DNA from: Mycobacterium sp. 4858
GTDB taxonomy: Bacteria > Actinomycetota > Actinomycetes > Mycobacteriales > Mycobacteriaceae
Assembly: GCF_900240975.1 (NCBI RefSeq)
Contig: NZ_LT968775.1
Coordinates: forward strand, 372,001 to 436,000
Length of the DNA stretch: 64,000 nt
Direction: 5' to 3'
Each line of letters opens with the position of its first letter. Positions within the stretch are counted from its first letter, which is position 1. A program made the translations under genes and the position numbers. Positions 8,917 through 19,177 of the stretch are shown piece after piece. Under the pieces are notes generated by a model that did not search any database, was not told the origin of the DNA, and was given only the letters and a program-made list of their open reading frames with translations.

Positions 8917-9567
8917 TCAGTGCGCCGAAGCGCTCTTGAGATAGAGGGCTCCCCAGACGATTTCGGCCAGCGTGGCGGCCAGTTCCGCGTCGTAGTCGAG
9001 CGGCTTCGCCGGAAGGTCCTGCTGGCACGCGCGCTCGACCATCCACGTCAGCGCGCTGGCCGTGGTGGCCGCGGGCAACTCCGGCCGGATCGAGCCGTCG
9101 GCCTGACCCTCTTCGATGACCCGGGTCATCCGCCCCGTGACAGCGGTCAACAGGTTGCGATAGGTCGCGGCGACCAGCGCGTCGTAGCCCGCCATCTCGT
9201 TGAGGGCGACCAACACCGGTTGGTGACGCCGATAGCTGGCGACGATGCCGTCCATCGCGGCGCGGACGTCGCCAGGATCGCGCCGCCCGGCCACACTCCA
9301 CCACCGGTCCGCGCTGGCGGCGAGGTCGGTGAACACCTGGTTGGCCAGGCGGCGCAGCAGGTGGCCCTTGTCCTCGAAGTAGATGTAGAAGCTCGCGCGG
9401 GATATGCCGGCTTCGGTCGACAGCCGGTCGACGCTGAGTTCGGTGAAACTGGCGCCGCCGCGCATCAGCCGCTCGGTGGCGTCCAACAGCCGTCGCTCGA
9501 TCTGCTCTCGCCGCTGCTGACGTCCATGCTCGCGGCTGGCCTGCGGCTTCCTGGTGACCGATGGCAT
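8917..9567 (-). CDS. TetR-family transcriptional regulator
   Basis: A 216-residue regulator. The N-terminal HTH (about residues 27-72) has ERRLLDATERLM and the recognition segment STEAGISRASFYIYFEDKGHLL, typical of TetR/AcrR proteins. The C-terminal ligand domain is divergent. It is divergent from a cytochrome P450 gene, with an inverted repeat in the shared intergenic region, so it probably represses itself and the P450. The ligand may be a P450 substrate; this is inference from gene arrangement. Confidence 0.88.
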   Translation of the reverse strand: MPSVTRKPQASREHGRQQRREQIERRLLDATERLMRGGASFTELSVDRLSTEAGISRASFYIYFEDKGHLLRRLANQVFTDLAASADRWWSVAGRRDPGDVRAAMDGIVASYRRHQPVLVALNEMAGYDALVAATYRNLLTAVTGRMTRVIEEGQADGSIRPELPAATTASALTWMVERACQQDLPAKPLDYDAELAATLAEIVWGALYLKSASAH

Positions 9568-9596
9568 TGGCCCAGCATAGAACTCTGTTTGACAAC

Positions 9597-9626
9597 TTGA
9601 CTAGACACCATGTCTAGGAATAGTGT
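9597..9626 (+). promoter_or_regulatory. P450 promoter with embedded TetR-type operator
   Basis: TTGACT (9597-9602) and TAGTGT (9621-9626) with an 18-base spacer form a plausible promoter. The spacer contains a perfect inverted repeat, CTAGACA (9601-9607) and TGTCTAG (9611-9617), separated by three bases. A 17-bp site of this kind is the normal size for a TetR dimer, and its position would block RNA polymerase. The motif is seen; the regulation is inferred. Confidence 0.55.
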
Positions 9627-9670
9627 CGCTGACGATCTGTGACCGGGGTCATACACAACGGAGGTGGGCC

Positions 9671-10948
9671 ATGACCGTGATGACCGGGACGTCGGGCGCC
9701 GAGCGGCCCGGCCGGGCCTATGACCCCATCGACCTGTCCTCGCGCGCGTTTTGGTCCACGACCGCGGCCGACCGGGAACGCGCGTTCGCGGTGCTGCGGG
9801 CCGAGCGGCCGGTGAGCTGGCACCCACCCGTGGAGGACGCCCTGATGCCCGATCCGCAGGATCCCGGCTACTGGGCGGTCACGCGACGCGCCGACATCGT
9901 CTCGGCCAGCCGCAACAACGAGGTGTTCCTGTCCGGCCACGGTGTGATGTTCGAGAACATCCCGGTCGAGTTGCTCGAAGCGTCCCAGTCGTTCCTGGCG
10001 ATGGATCCGCCGCGACACACCAAGCTACGCAAGCTCGTCAGCGCCGCGTTCACCCCGAGGCAGATCCGCCGCATCGAGGACTCGATCAGGGCGAACGCCA
10101 AGGCCATCGTCGAAGAGCTGCGCGCGGCCGGTAGCGGGGCCGACTTCGTCGACCACTGCGCCAAGCAACTGCCGATCCGAACCTTGTCGGACATGGTGGG
10201 GATCCCGGAATCGGAGCGAGAGCACGTGGCGCGGGCCGCCGATGCGCTGGTGTCCTGGGCGGACCCGGTCTACCTCGACGGTCGCAACCCGCTGGAGGTG
10301 CTGGTCGAAAACCAGGTGTACCTGCACCAAATCGCCGGCTCGTTGGCCGCCGAGCGCCGCGAGCGTCCCGGCGACGACCTATTCAGCGGCCTGGTCAACG
10401 CCGAGGTCGACGGCGACCGGCTGACCGACGCCGAGGTGGCCGCATTCTTCGTGCTGCTTTCCGTGGCCGCCAACGACACCACCCGCCAAACGACCAGCCA
10501 CGCCATGAGGGCGCTCACCGACTTCGGGGATCAACGGGCGTGGCTAGTGGAGGACTTCGACAACCGGATCGGAACCGCCGTCGAGGAGTTCGTCCGCTGG
10601 GCCAGTCCGGTCATGACCTTCCGTCGCACGGCCGCAACGGATTTCGAGCTAGGCGGCCAGAGGATCCGGGCGGGGGAGAAGGTCGTCATGTTCTATCCGT
10701 CCGGCAACTGGGACACCGAGGCGTTCGACCACCCGGAGCGCTTCGACCTGAGCCGCAGCCCCAATCCGCACGTCGGCTTCGGCGGCGGCGGCGTGCACTT
10801 CTGCCTCGGCGCCCATGTGGCCCGGGCGCAGCTGCGCGCCATCTTCGGCGAGCTGTTGCGCCAGCTGCCCGAAATCCAGGCCGGCGACCCGACTTACGTG
10901 GCGGGCAACTTCATTCACGCCGTCCGCAGCATGCCGTGCACCTTCTAA
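9671..10948 (+). CDS. Cytochrome P450
   Basis: A 425-residue soluble bacterial P450. It has the heme-binding loop GFGGGGVHFCLGAHVAR (Cys ligand near residue 379), the I-helix oxygen-activation motif ANDTTRQ and the K-helix ExxR (EEFVRW). The start has GGAGG a few bases upstream. The general pattern (MDPPRHTKLRKLVSAAFTPRQI) resembles mycobacterial lipid or sterol P450s of the CYP124/125/142 type, but I cannot assign a family number or substrate. No ferredoxin gene is adjacent. Probably controlled by the divergent TetR regulator. Its stop overlaps that of the convergent sirtuin gene. Confidence 0.93.
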   Translation: MTVMTGTSGAERPGRAYDPIDLSSRAFWSTTAADRERAFAVLRAERPVSWHPPVEDALMPDPQDPGYWAVTRRADIVSASRNNEVFLSGHGVMFENIPVELLEASQSFLAMDPPRHTKLRKLVSAAFTPRQIRRIEDSIRANAKAIVEELRAAGSGADFVDHCAKQLPIRTLSDMVGIPESEREHVARAADALVSWADPVYLDGRNPLEVLVENQVYLHQIAGSLAAERRERPGDDLFSGLVNAEVDGDRLTDAEVAAFFVLLSVAANDTTRQTTSHAMRALTDFGDQRAWLVEDFDNRIGTAVEEFVRWASPVMTFRRTAATDFELGGQRIRAGEKVVMFYPSGNWDTEAFDHPERFDLSRSPNPHVGFGGGGVHFCLGAHVARAQLRAIFGELLRQLPEIQAGDPTYVAGNFIHAVRSMPCTF

Positions 10949-11841
10949 TGCGTTGTCATCGGTAACAATTCGTCAGCAAGCAGCGCCAGCAGCTCGGAGC
11001 AGCCCCCGTCGACCTTGACGGTCGCCAGGTCGTCCGCGCGGGTCCGCCCCCGATTGATGATCGCGATCGGCATGCCCAGCGCGGCGGCGTGACGCACGAA
11101 CCGATAGCCGGAGAACACCGTCAGCGACGAGCCGGCGACCAGCAGCGCGTCGGCTTCGGATATCAGTGAATAGGCCTGATCAACAACACCTTTGGCGACG
11201 CTCTCGCCGAAGTAGACGATGTCCGGCTTGAGGATGCCGCCGCAGCGGGGGCAGTCGAGATACCGGAACGACGTGGTATCGGCGACGACGGCGTCGGCGT
11301 CGGGTGCCACCGCGAGACCGCCGACCGCTTCCGCGCGCTCGGCGAATCCGGGGTTGAGCTCTTCCAGCCGTTCGGCAAGAGCGGCGCGGCACATGATGTA
11401 CCCGCAGTTCAGGCAGACCACCTGGGCGTAGGTGCCGTGCAGGTTGATGACGTTGCGGCTGCCGGCCTTGGTGTGCAGCAGGTCGACGTTCTGCGTGATC
11501 AGCCCCGTCACCGCCGCGGCGTGTTCCAATGCCGCCAGCGCCCGGTGGCCGGCGTTGGGCAGCGTGTCGTCCATGTGCCGCCAACCGACGTGGTTTCGCG
11601 CCCAGTACCGCTGCCGAAAGACGGCGTCCGAGGTGAACTGGCGGATCGTCATCGGGTTGCTGGGCGGCGAATCGGGTCCGCGGTAGTCCGGGATGCCGGA
11701 GTCGGTGGACAGGCCCGCGCCCGTCAGCACCGCGATCCGGCGACCGGCCAGCAGCGCGACCAGTTCCGGCGATTCGGCGCGGCGGGGGGTCACCTCTTCG
11801 AGGGTACGGAAACCGGTGGAATGTGGTTGATTTAGCGGCAT
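10945..11841 (-). CDS. Sir2-family NAD-dependent protein deacylase
   Basis: About 298 residues. Sirtuin motifs: TGAGLSTDSGIPDYRGP, QNVDLLHTKAG, the catalytic histidine in LHGTYA, two zinc pairs (CLNCG and CPRCGG) and GSSLTVFSGYR. The zinc-binding insert and this motif set fit bacterial class II sirtuins (SIRT4-like). It removes acyl groups from lysines using NAD. Start: ATG at 11841; a GTG two codons upstream is possible. It runs tail to tail with the P450 gene (three- to four-base overlap), and its start overlaps that of the broken gene on the other strand (11840), so the two are divergent with no spacer. Confidence 0.92.
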   Translation of the reverse strand: MPLNQPHSTGFRTLEEVTPRRAESPELVALLAGRRIAVLTGAGLSTDSGIPDYRGPDSPPSNPMTIRQFTSDAVFRQRYWARNHVGWRHMDDTLPNAGHRALAALEHAAAVTGLITQNVDLLHTKAGSRNVINLHGTYAQVVCLNCGYIMCRAALAERLEELNPGFAERAEAVGGLAVAPDADAVVADTTSFRYLDCPRCGGILKPDIVYFGESVAKGVVDQAYSLISEADALLVAGSSLTVFSGYRFVRHAAALGMPIAIINRGRTRADDLATVKVDGGCSELLALLADELLPMTTH

Positions 11842-12710
11842 GCCCACCGCCGCCGAGCATGCCGCTGAGCAGGTCGCTTCGGTACGTGAGGACCCGACGG
11901 CGCGCCTGGCGTTACTGCGTTCGCTCTACGAGACGCCACCAGGCTGGACGCGCGGCGGCTGCCCTACCGACGCGCGGCGCTGGCGTTCATGGGCTGGGAG
12001 TTGCGTCGGGGAGTCCTGAACCCGGCGGACGCCGGAGCGCCAGGCAGTCCGTGGTGGCGGGCGGTCAACGAGCGGCTCTTGCGCGATACCGCCGAGGCGC
12101 GCGCCCACGTGCTCGGAATGGGCGGTCCCATATCCTCATCGAGCGTCGCCGACGCGGTGACCTTCATTCGCCACCGTCGGTGCGGACGTGGTATCGGGCT
12201 CACAACGCGATCATCGTGAGGGGCTACCTCGACAATCAAGAGCTGGCCCACACCGAATCGCGCGTCGAACGCTTCTTCATCAACGTGGTGCTGGTGCGGG
12301 TGCTCTTCGCGCACGCGTTGGTGGCGGCCCCCCGCCTGGCACTGGGCTGGCTGTCGCCTTTCGCACCTGTGCTGGGCGACCCGCGACTGGCAATCACCGG
12401 TATCTTCTTGCAGCTGTCGCGGGTGCTGCCGGACCATTACCCGCTGCGGGAAGACCTCGACTGGTACGTCGGGCGGGAAAACGGGTTCGGCCGCATCCTC
12501 GACCTCGGCGTCATCGGGCCGCGACTTGAGGCGCTCTACTCCTGGTCGGCAACCGAGCTGTCGATACCGCAGCTCTACCCGCTGCTGCGCGACGGCGTGC
12601 CCGCCTACGCCTGGGACAGCACCGACAGCGCGCCCTGGGACCCATCACCGAGGCTGACGACACGGGCGGCCCGACGGGTGCTTCCGCCACCGATTTCGTC
12701 GCCCGATTGA
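11840..12710 (+). pseudogene. Unrecognised gene broken by two -1 frameshifts
   Basis: Three overlapping frames read as one protein. From ATG 11840 the frame runs to about 11940 (ending LYETPP). A second frame continues RLDARRLPYRRAALAFMGWE to about 12174, and a third continues SVRTWYRAHNAIIVRGYLDN to TGA 12710. Each change is explained by one missing base. The joined product would be about 290 residues, has no signal peptide and has a hydrophobic stretch near VLFAHALVAAPRLALG. I do not recognise the family with confidence. Either a recent pseudogene or two sequencing errors. Confidence 0.6.
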
Positions 12711-12721
12711 TGGCGGGCCGA

Positions 12722-13261
<540 letters not shown>

Positions 13262-13320
13262 GATGGAGGGGATACCCGGCGGCCACGGGTTGACACAGGT
13301 CAGGCGACAATGGAAGGGCG

Positions 13321-15363
13321 ATGGACTTTTACAACGCTTACAGCCAGGGTTTCGTCCGGGTCGCCGCGTGTACGCACCACACCGCGATCGCCGATCCGGC
13401 GGCCAACGCTGACTCGGTCGTACGGTTGGCGCGCGCGTGCCACGACGACGGTGTCGCGGTGGCCGTGTTCCCGGAGTTGACGTTGTCCGGATACTCCATC
13501 GAGGACATCGTCATGCAGGACCTACTGCTCGACGACGTCACCGGCGCCGTCGAGAACATCGTCGCCGCCTCGACCGATCTGCTGCCGGTCCTGGTCGTCG
13601 GTGCTCCGCTGCGCTACCGGCAGCGCATCTACAACACCGCCGTGGTCATCCACCGCGGCGCGGTGCTCGGCGTGGTGCCCAAGTCGTACCTGCCCACCTA
13701 CCGAGAGTTCTACGAGCGCCGCCAGATCGCGGCCGGAGACGACGAGCGCGGCACCATCCGGCTCTGTGACGCCGACGTCCCCTTCGGCCCCGACTTGCTG
13801 TTCGCCGCATCGGATATCCCCGACTTCGTGCTGCACGTCGAAATCTGCGAGGACATGTTCGTGCCGATCCCGCCCAGCGCGGAGGCAGCGCTGGCGGGCG
13901 CGACCGTACTGGCCAACCTCTCCGGCAGCCCCATCACGATCGGCCGCGCCGAGGACCGCTGCCTGTTGGCCCGCTCGGCGTCGGCGCGCTGTCTGGCCGC
14001 CTACGTCTACGCCGCCGCGGGGGAGGGAGAGTCGACCACCGACCTGGCCTGGGACGGTCAGACGATGGTGTGGGAGAACGGCCAACTGCTGGCCTCCTCC
14101 GAGCGCTTCCCGAAGGGGGAGCGGCGCAGCATCGCCGATGTCGACATCGATCTGCTGCGCTCAGAACGGCTGCGCATGGGCACATTCGACGACAACCGGC
14201 GCCACCACCGCGGGTCGGCCGAGTCGTTCCGGCGTGTCGGGTTCCGGCTGGACCCGCCGGCCGGCGACATCGGATTGCGCCGCGATGTCGAGCGTTTCCC
14301 GTTCGTGCCCGCGAATCGCGAACGGCTGGAACAGGATTGCTACGAGGCCTACAACATCCAGGTGTCGGGGCTCGAGCAGCGGCTGCGCGCGCTGGACTAC
14401 CCGAAGATCGTCATCGGCATCTCCGGTGGCCTGGACTCGACGCACGCGCTCATCGTTGCGGCACGCGCCATGGATCGGGAAGGGCGGCCGCGCAGCGACA
14501 TTCTGGCGTTCACGCTCCCCGGCTTCGCGACGGGCGATCGCACCAAGCGCAACGCCATCGAGCTGTGCCGCGCACTGGGGGTCACCTTCTCCGAAATCGA
14601 CATCACCGAGACCGCAATGGTGATGTTCAAGGAGATGGACCACCCGTTCGGGCGCGGGGAGAAGGTCTACGACGTCACCTTCGAGAACGTGCAGGCGGGG
14701 CTGCGCACCGACTACCTGTTCCGGCTGGCCAACCAGCGCGGCGGCATCGTGCTGGGCACCGGCGACCTTTCCGAAATCGGGCTGGGCTGGTCGACGTACG
14801 GGGTGGGCGACCAGATGTCGCACTACAACGTCAACGGCGGTGTCCCGAAGACGCTGATCCAGCATCTGATCCGCTGGGTCATCTCGTCCGGCCAGTTCTC
14901 CTCCGACGTCGCCGACGTGCTGCAGTCGGTGCTGGACACCGAGATCTCCCCGGAACTCGTCCCGAAAGGCGAAGAGGAAGAACTGCAGAGCAGCGAGGAC
15001 AAGGTCGGACCGTATGCCCTGCAAGATTTTTCGCTCTTCCACGTGCTGCGGTACGGATTCCGGCCCTCGAAGATCGCGTTTCTGGCCTGGCATGCGTGGA
15101 GCGACCCGGACCGGGGCAACTGGCCGCCGGGATTCCCCGACGACAAGCGACCGACGTACTCGCTGAAGGAGATCCGGCACTGGCTGGGGGTTTTCGTGCA
15201 GCGGTTCTACTCGTTCAGCCAATTCAAACGCTCGGCGCTGCCCAACGGGCCCAAGGTGTCGCACGGAGGCGCGCTGTCGCCCCGCGGTGACTGGCGGGCC
15301 CCGTCGGACATGTCCGCGCGCATCTGGCTCGACGAGATCGACCGGCAGATTCCCGAGGAGTAG
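13321..15363 (+). CDS. nadE: Glutamine-dependent NAD(+) synthetase
   Basis: A 680-residue bifunctional enzyme, the length of the M. tuberculosis protein. The N-terminal nitrilase-fold glutaminase domain (1-320) has the catalytic Glu in [10 protein letters not shown], Lys in [14 protein letters not shown] and Cys in EICEDMF. The C-terminal synthetase domain has the PP-loop [12 protein letters not shown] and [15 protein letters not shown]. It amidates nicotinate adenine dinucleotide to NAD with ammonia channelled from glutamine. The ATG has GGAAGGG upstream. A strong hairpin follows the stop. Confidence 0.97.
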   Translation: MDFYNAYSQGFVRVAACTHHTAIADPAANADSVVRLARACHDDGVAVAVFPELTLSGYSIEDIVMQDLLLDDVTGAVENIVAASTDLLPVLVVGAPLRYRQRIYNTAVVIHRGAVLGVVPKSYLPTYREFYERRQIAAGDDERGTIRLCDADVPFGPDLLFAASDIPDFVLHVEICEDMFVPIPPSAEAALAGATVLANLSGSPITIGRAEDRCLLARSASARCLAAYVYAAAGEGESTTDLAWDGQTMVWENGQLLASSERFPKGERRSIADVDIDLLRSERLRMGTFDDNRRHHRGSAESFRRVGFRLDPPAGDIGLRRDVERFPFVPANRERLEQDCYEAYNIQVSGLEQRLRALDYPKIVIGISGGLDSTHALIVAARAMDREGRPRSDILAFTLPGFATGDRTKRNAIELCRALGVTFSEIDITETAMVMFKEMDHPFGRGEKVYDVTFENVQAGLRTDYLFRLANQRGGIVLGTGDLSEIGLGWSTYGVGDQMSHYNVNGGVPKTLIQHLIRWVISSGQFSSDVADVLQSVLDTEISPELVPKGEEEELQSSEDKVGPYALQDFSLFHVLRYGFRPSKIAFLAWHAWSDPDRGNWPPGFPDDKRPTYSLKEIRHWLGVFVQRFYSFSQFKRSALPNGPKVSHGGALSPRGDWRAPSDMSARIWLDEIDRQIPEE

Positions 15364-15372
15364 CCCGCCGAT

Positions 15373-15403
15373 GGGCCCGCCCGCGGGATTGCCGGGCGGG
15401 CCC
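15373..15403. terminator. Bidirectional hairpin terminator between nadE and a membrane gene
   Basis: GGGCCCGCCCG (15373-15383) pairs perfectly with CGGGCGGGCCC (15393-15403) around a nine-base loop. It lies 10 bases after the nadE stop and 14 before the stop of the convergent gene. There is no T tract, as is common for mycobacterial hairpin terminators. Confidence 0.65.
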
Positions 15404-15416
15404 TAGGGCGCCGGGC

Positions 15417-15818
15417 TCAGGCCCGCGCGCGGCGCCAGCCTTGGTATTGGAGTTCGGCGAACACCAGCGTGTAGGCGCCGGCGGCCAGGTTCAACGCGAC
15501 GCCGGCCGTGGTCAACGGGAAGACGTCTTCGAGCACCAGAACCACGGCGGCCACCGTGTACGCCAGGTTGGCGATGATGACGCCCATACCCGCCCGGCGC
15601 ACCGAAGGCAGGGCGGCGAGCCCGAACACGACAACGCCGTAGCCGATCAAGAACGCGCCCATGGCGTACTCGAAGGTCGGCGTGGTCCCCGAAAGCTCGG
15701 CGAGCCGGCCGGCCAGCGGCATCCCCGCCAGGCCGACCACGCCGCTGATGGCGGCGTCGGCGCGCATGGCCAGGCGAAGCAGGCCGTCCCGGGTGCGGGC
15801 AATCGTGGTCGCGGACAT
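15417..15818 (-). CDS. Small integral membrane protein
   Basis: A 133-residue protein with four hydrophobic segments (about 22-40, 52-72, 78-98 and 104-124) and a basic C-terminus (WRRARA). The ATG at 15818 is preceded by GAAAGGAAC, so it is preferred over a start 26 codons upstream. No catalytic motif is visible. Its place after nadE suggests it may correspond to Rv2437 of M. tuberculosis, but I base this only on position. Function unknown. Confidence 0.7.
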   Translation of the reverse strand: MSATTIARTRDGLLRLAMRADAAISGVVGLAGMPLAGRLAELSGTTPTFEYAMGAFLIGYGVVVFGLAALPSVRRAGMGVIIANLAYTVAAVVLVLEDVFPLTTAGVALNLAAGAYTLVFAELQYQGWRRARA

Positions 15819-15942
15819 GATGTTCCTTTCGTCGATGGCTGATCGCTCCCGACGCTGCCCGCGAACCACTGCCAGATCGACGTCGGACGCTGCCAACCAC
15901 TGCCAACCGCAGGTCAGGCCGGTGGCGCCGACCGCCGGGGGG

Positions 15943-16491
15943 TCAGCGTTCGTATGTTCCGGTCAGCACACCGCGGGCCAGCACGTGCCCGCTCATGGCG
16001 GCGAGCAGCGCCGTGGCCGTGGTGATGCCGTCCGGGACGTCCCGGTCGATCGCGAACACGTGGAATCGGTAGTGGTGCGGGCCGTGCCCGGGGATCGGGC
16101 GCGGCCCGGCGTAGCCGCGGTGGCCCAGATCGGCTCGCAGGCAGCGGATGCCCGCCGCGCCCGGGCGCAACCCGCCGGCGTCGAGGCCGTCCAGTGCCGG
16201 GTCGATCACCGCGACCGTGTGCAGCAGCGGGCGGGGCAGGGGGACGTCGACATCATCGATGATGAGCACCAGCTGCCGGGTCCCGGGCGGCGGCGGGCTC
16301 CACCGCAGCGGAGGCGAGACGTTGTCTCCGACGCCCACGCCGGCGCTGGAGGTCGGCATGGCGCCGCCGTCGGTGAACGCGGCGCTGCCGACGCTGATGG
16401 AGCCGGGCGCATCGAGCGCGGCCCGTGCGAGAGGGCTTCGGCGCGGGCCGGCGCGCACGCGGCGCAGCAGCCTGCCGGGCAACGCCGTCAT
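15943..16491 (-). CDS. YbhB/YbcL (PEBP-like) family protein
   Basis: A 182-residue phosphatidylethanolamine-binding-protein-like protein. Family features: [30 protein letters not shown] near the middle and the ligand-site segment [17 protein letters not shown]. There is no signal peptide, so it is cytoplasmic. The start codon overlaps the stop of the aconitase-type small subunit (ATGA), so it is the last gene of the catabolic operon. Bacterial members have no agreed function; some bind small ligands. Confidence 0.85.
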   Translation of the reverse strand: MTALPGRLLRRVRAGPRRSPLARAALDAPGSISVGSAAFTDGGAMPTSSAGVGVGDNVSPPLRWSPPPPGTRQLVLIIDDVDVPLPRPLLHTVAVIDPALDGLDAGGLRPGAAGIRCLRADLGHRGYAGPRPIPGHGPHHYRFHVFAIDRDVPDGITTATALLAAMSGHVLARGVLTGTYER

Positions 16492-17048
16492 GCGCCGCTG
16501 CCCGCGCCGCGAATCGCGACGGTGGGCGACCGCACGAGGTCGCCCAGTTCGCTGGGCAGGTATCCCTGCTCGACCAACCGCGGTAGCACGCCGCCGCTTT
16601 CGATGATGTCGAGGATGAGCCCGGGAAGGGTCGGAACGCTTCCGGACGCACCGGTGGTGTTGTTGCGCCAGGTGCCGCCGGTGAGGTCGAAGGTTCCCGT
16701 GTCGCCTTCGTGGAACACGGTGGTGGCACCGGGCACGGTCATCGCCGGCAGGCCGGCGTTGACGGCATTGCGGAAGAACAACGAGTTGAATTCCTCGGCG
16801 ACGAGTCCCGCGACGCCGAGCTCGAGGAAAAGGGCCGCGACGGGCCGGGAAGATCCGAGCCCGAAGTTCCTGCCCGCCACGACGATGTCACCCGGGGACA
16901 CCTGGTCTGTCCAACCGGGGCGGACCTCGTAGAAGACATGCTTGGCCGCTTCCGGCGGATCCATCTTCATCGCGAACGCCGGGTACATGGCATCGGTGTT
17001 CAGGTTGTCCCCGAACACCCAGATCCTTCCGCCGAACACCACGCTCAT
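16488..17048 (-). CDS. Aconitase-superfamily small subunit (LeuD/DmdB-like)
   Basis: About 186 residues forming the swivelling domain of a two-subunit hydro-lyase. Motifs: [17 protein letters not shown] at the N-terminus and [20 protein letters not shown], where true LeuD usually has NFGCGSSREHA. The change, and the lack of other leu genes nearby, argue for a different C5-C7 (methyl)malate-type substrate rather than leucine synthesis. The start overlaps the large-subunit stop (ATGA), so the two are made together. 2,3-Dimethylmalate or 2-methylisocitrate dehydration are possible roles by comparison with DmdAB and the methylcitrate cycle. Confidence 0.85.
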   Translation of the reverse strand: MSVVFGGRIWVFGDNLNTDAMYPAFAMKMDPPEAAKHVFYEVRPGWTDQVSPGDIVVAGRNFGLGSSRPVAALFLELGVAGLVAEEFNSLFFRNAVNAGLPAMTVPGATTVFHEGDTGTFDLTGGTWRNNTTGASGSVPTLPGLILDIIESGGVLPRLVEQGYLPSELGDLVRSPTVAIRGAGSGA

Positions 17049-18292
17049 GCCGTCACACTCCTCGGATCGGTGATATGTCCGGCGATGGCCGAGGCCGCAA
17101 CGGTCGCCGGTGACGCCATGAAGATCTCCGCCTCGGTGCTGCCCATGCGGCCGGTGAAGTTGCGGGTGCTCGAGGTGATGCACACCTCGCCGGGACCGAC
17201 CACACCCATGTGGTAGCCGAAACACGCGCCGCAGGTGGAGTTGGTGATGACCGCACCCGCGTCCGCCAGGTCCTGCAAGTACCCCAGCCGCATGGCCTCC
17301 CGGTACACCGCCTGGGAGGCGGGCGTGACCAACAGGCGCACGCCCGGCGCGACAGACTTGCCGCGCACCACCCGTGCGGCGATCTCGAGGTCCTCGAGCT
17401 GGCCATTCGCGCACGACCCGATGAAGGCCTGGTCGATCTTCTGGCGCTCCAGCCGGGAAACCGGGAGTCCGTTGCGGCTGACGGTTCCCGGCCGCGCCAC
17501 GAAAGGCTCCAGCGTCGTCAGGTCGACACGCCGGATCTCTTGGTATCCGGCATCTGGATCCGGCGCGGCAGCGTCGTATCCGGAGACGCCGCGCTCGTGC
17601 AGAAACGACGTCAACACGTCGTCGGGCTCGAACGTGGCGAAGTCGGCGGAGACCTCGGCGCACTGGGTCGCAATGGTGCGCCGATCGTGCATCGGGACGC
17701 CGGACAGGCCGGAGCCGCCGAATTCGAGGTTCAGGTTCGGGGCGTCGCCGTACTCGTTGGCGATATGCAAGAACACGTCTTTGCCGCTGACCGTCTCCGG
17801 TTTCGCACCCTCGAGTTCGTAGCGGATGGTGGGCGCGACCTGAAACCACGTCGCGCCGGTGCACATGATCGAATAGACCTCCGCGGGCCCGAGGCCCCGG
17901 GCGGCGGTGTTGTAGGCGCCCGCCGCGCAGGTGTGAGAGTCGGTGCAGGCCAAGATCTCTCCGGGCCGCGCGAGTCCGTTCTCCGCGATCACCTGGTGAC
18001 AGATGCCGTGCCGGCCGACGTCGTAGAAGCGTGTGATGCCGAAGTCGGCGACGAATCGGCGGGCCTGTGGGCCGCCCGCGGCGTCTTTGATGGTCGGCGC
18101 CGGCACGGCGTGGTCCATGACCACCGCCAGCTTGTCGGGGTCGTGGATCCGGTTGGGCGTGATCCACATCGTGGCGAACTGCAGGTCGATCAGAGCGGTC
18201 ATGTCGACCTCGACCACGACCGTGTCACCCGCCGACACCGAATGCAGACCGGCCTTGCGGGCGAAGATCTTCTCGATGACCGTCATGCCCAT
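17045..18292 (-). CDS. Aconitase-superfamily large subunit (LeuC/DmdA-like)
   Basis: About 415 residues with the catalytic [4Fe-4S] domain. Cluster and active-site regions: [26 protein letters not shown] and [13 protein letters not shown], with three cysteines placed as in isopropylmalate isomerase and homoaconitase. ATG 18292 is chosen for its AGGA six bases upstream; ATG 18286 would make an ATGA overlap with the lyase stop and is nearly as likely. The neighbours are a lyase and a PrpD-like protein, so this enzyme probably hydrates or isomerises an unsaturated intermediate between them. Oxygen-sensitive cluster expected. Confidence 0.88.
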   Translation of the reverse strand: MGMTVIEKIFARKAGLHSVSAGDTVVVEVDMTALIDLQFATMWITPNRIHDPDKLAVVMDHAVPAPTIKDAAGGPQARRFVADFGITRFYDVGRHGICHQVIAENGLARPGEILACTDSHTCAAGAYNTAARGLGPAEVYSIMCTGATWFQVAPTIRYELEGAKPETVSGKDVFLHIANEYGDAPNLNLEFGGSGLSGVPMHDRRTIATQCAEVSADFATFEPDDVLTSFLHERGVSGYDAAAPDPDAGYQEIRRVDLTTLEPFVARPGTVSRNGLPVSRLERQKIDQAFIGSCANGQLEDLEIAARVVRGKSVAPGVRLLVTPASQAVYREAMRLGYLQDLADAGAVITNSTCGACFGYHMGVVGPGEVCITSSTRNFTGRMGSTEAEIFMASPATVAASAIAGHITDPRSVTA

Positions 18293-19167
18293 GAGGGGTC
18301 CTTCCGGGCGTATCGGGCGTCGCGTTCGAGCCATTCGGCCATCCCCACCATGTTGAAGAAATCGGCGGGCGTCGTGGGTAGGTGGCCGGCGATGTCGGTG
18401 CCGTTCAGTTCGCAAAGGCTCTGCAGCATGCCGAAAGTCGCCTGCACCAAGAGATTGCTCGGGTGGATCGCGATGGCGTAGCCCAACTCTTGCAGCCGCG
18501 CGGCCGACTGCAACGGCGTCAGCCCGCCCTGCACGAGGTTGATCAGCAGGGGAGCGTCCACTTCGCGTGCGATGCGCTCGATCTCGTCGGCGTCCTGTGG
18601 CGCCTCGACGAAGATGATGTCGGCGCCCGCCCGCGCGTATCGGTTGGCGCGCTCGATGGCCGCGTCCAGACCGAGGGGGGCCCGGGCGTCGGTGCGGGCC
18701 ACCACGAGCAGGCTGTCGTCGGAGCGGGCGTCCAGCGCCGCGGCGAGGGTCTGTTCGAACACGGCCGCGTCGACCACCTGTTTGTCCGGCAGGTGGCCGC
18801 ACCGTTTCGGAAAGACCTGATCTTCCAACTGAACTGCGGCCACCCCCGCCGCGTCGTAGGAGCGAACGGTGCGCACCACGTTCATGGGCGCCCCATAGCC
18901 GGTATCGGCGTCGGCGATCAACGGAACGTCGCCCAACGCGTCGGTGATCATCGCGGCCCGGCCGGCCATCTCGGTCGCGGTGACCAGCCCGATGTCGGGT
19001 AAGCCGAAGCCGGAGGCGGCCACCCCGGCACCGGTCATGTACGCCGCGGCGTGGCCGGTGCGTTTCGTCAGGTGCGCAGAGATCCCGTCGAAAACGCCTG
19101 GGGCGACGATGAGTTCGCCGGCACCGAGCAAGTCCGTCAGCCGTTGGCGGGCCGGGGTGGTGGGCAT
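18283..19167 (-). CDS. Isocitrate lyase/PEP mutase family C-C lyase
   Basis: A 294-residue TIM-barrel enzyme. It has the metal site DADTGYG and the catalytic loop FPKRCGHLPDKQVV; the CGH cysteine acts as acid in isocitrate, methylisocitrate and dimethylmalate lyases. It also has VARTDARAPLGLDAAIERAN and FVEAPQDADEI. Full-size isocitrate lyase is much longer, so 2-methylisocitrate or 2,3-dimethylmalate lyase chemistry (giving pyruvate plus an acid) is more likely. AAAGGAG lies upstream of the ATG. It is 10 bases after the PrpD-like gene. Confidence 0.88.
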   Translation of the reverse strand: MPTTPARQRLTDLLGAGELIVAPGVFDGISAHLTKRTGHAAAYMTGAGVAASGFGLPDIGLVTATEMAGRAAMITDALGDVPLIADADTGYGAPMNVVRTVRSYDAAGVAAVQLEDQVFPKRCGHLPDKQVVDAAVFEQTLAAALDARSDDSLLVVARTDARAPLGLDAAIERANRYARAGADIIFVEAPQDADEIERIAREVDAPLLINLVQGGLTPLQSAARLQELGYAIAIHPSNLLVQATFGMLQSLCELNGTDIAGHLPTTPADFFNMVGMAEWLERDARYARKDPSWA

Positions 19168-19177
19168 GGTTCTCCTT

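Noticed and set aside
13288..13320. TTGACA before nadE as a promoter
   Set aside because: A -35-like TTGACA is present at 13290-13295, but no -10 motif lies at a workable distance before the ATG.
16488..18292. Leucine biosynthesis genes leuCD
   Set aside because: No other leu gene is nearby, the small-subunit motif differs from LeuD, and the operon partners (PrpD-like, lyase, GntR) are those of a catabolic pathway.
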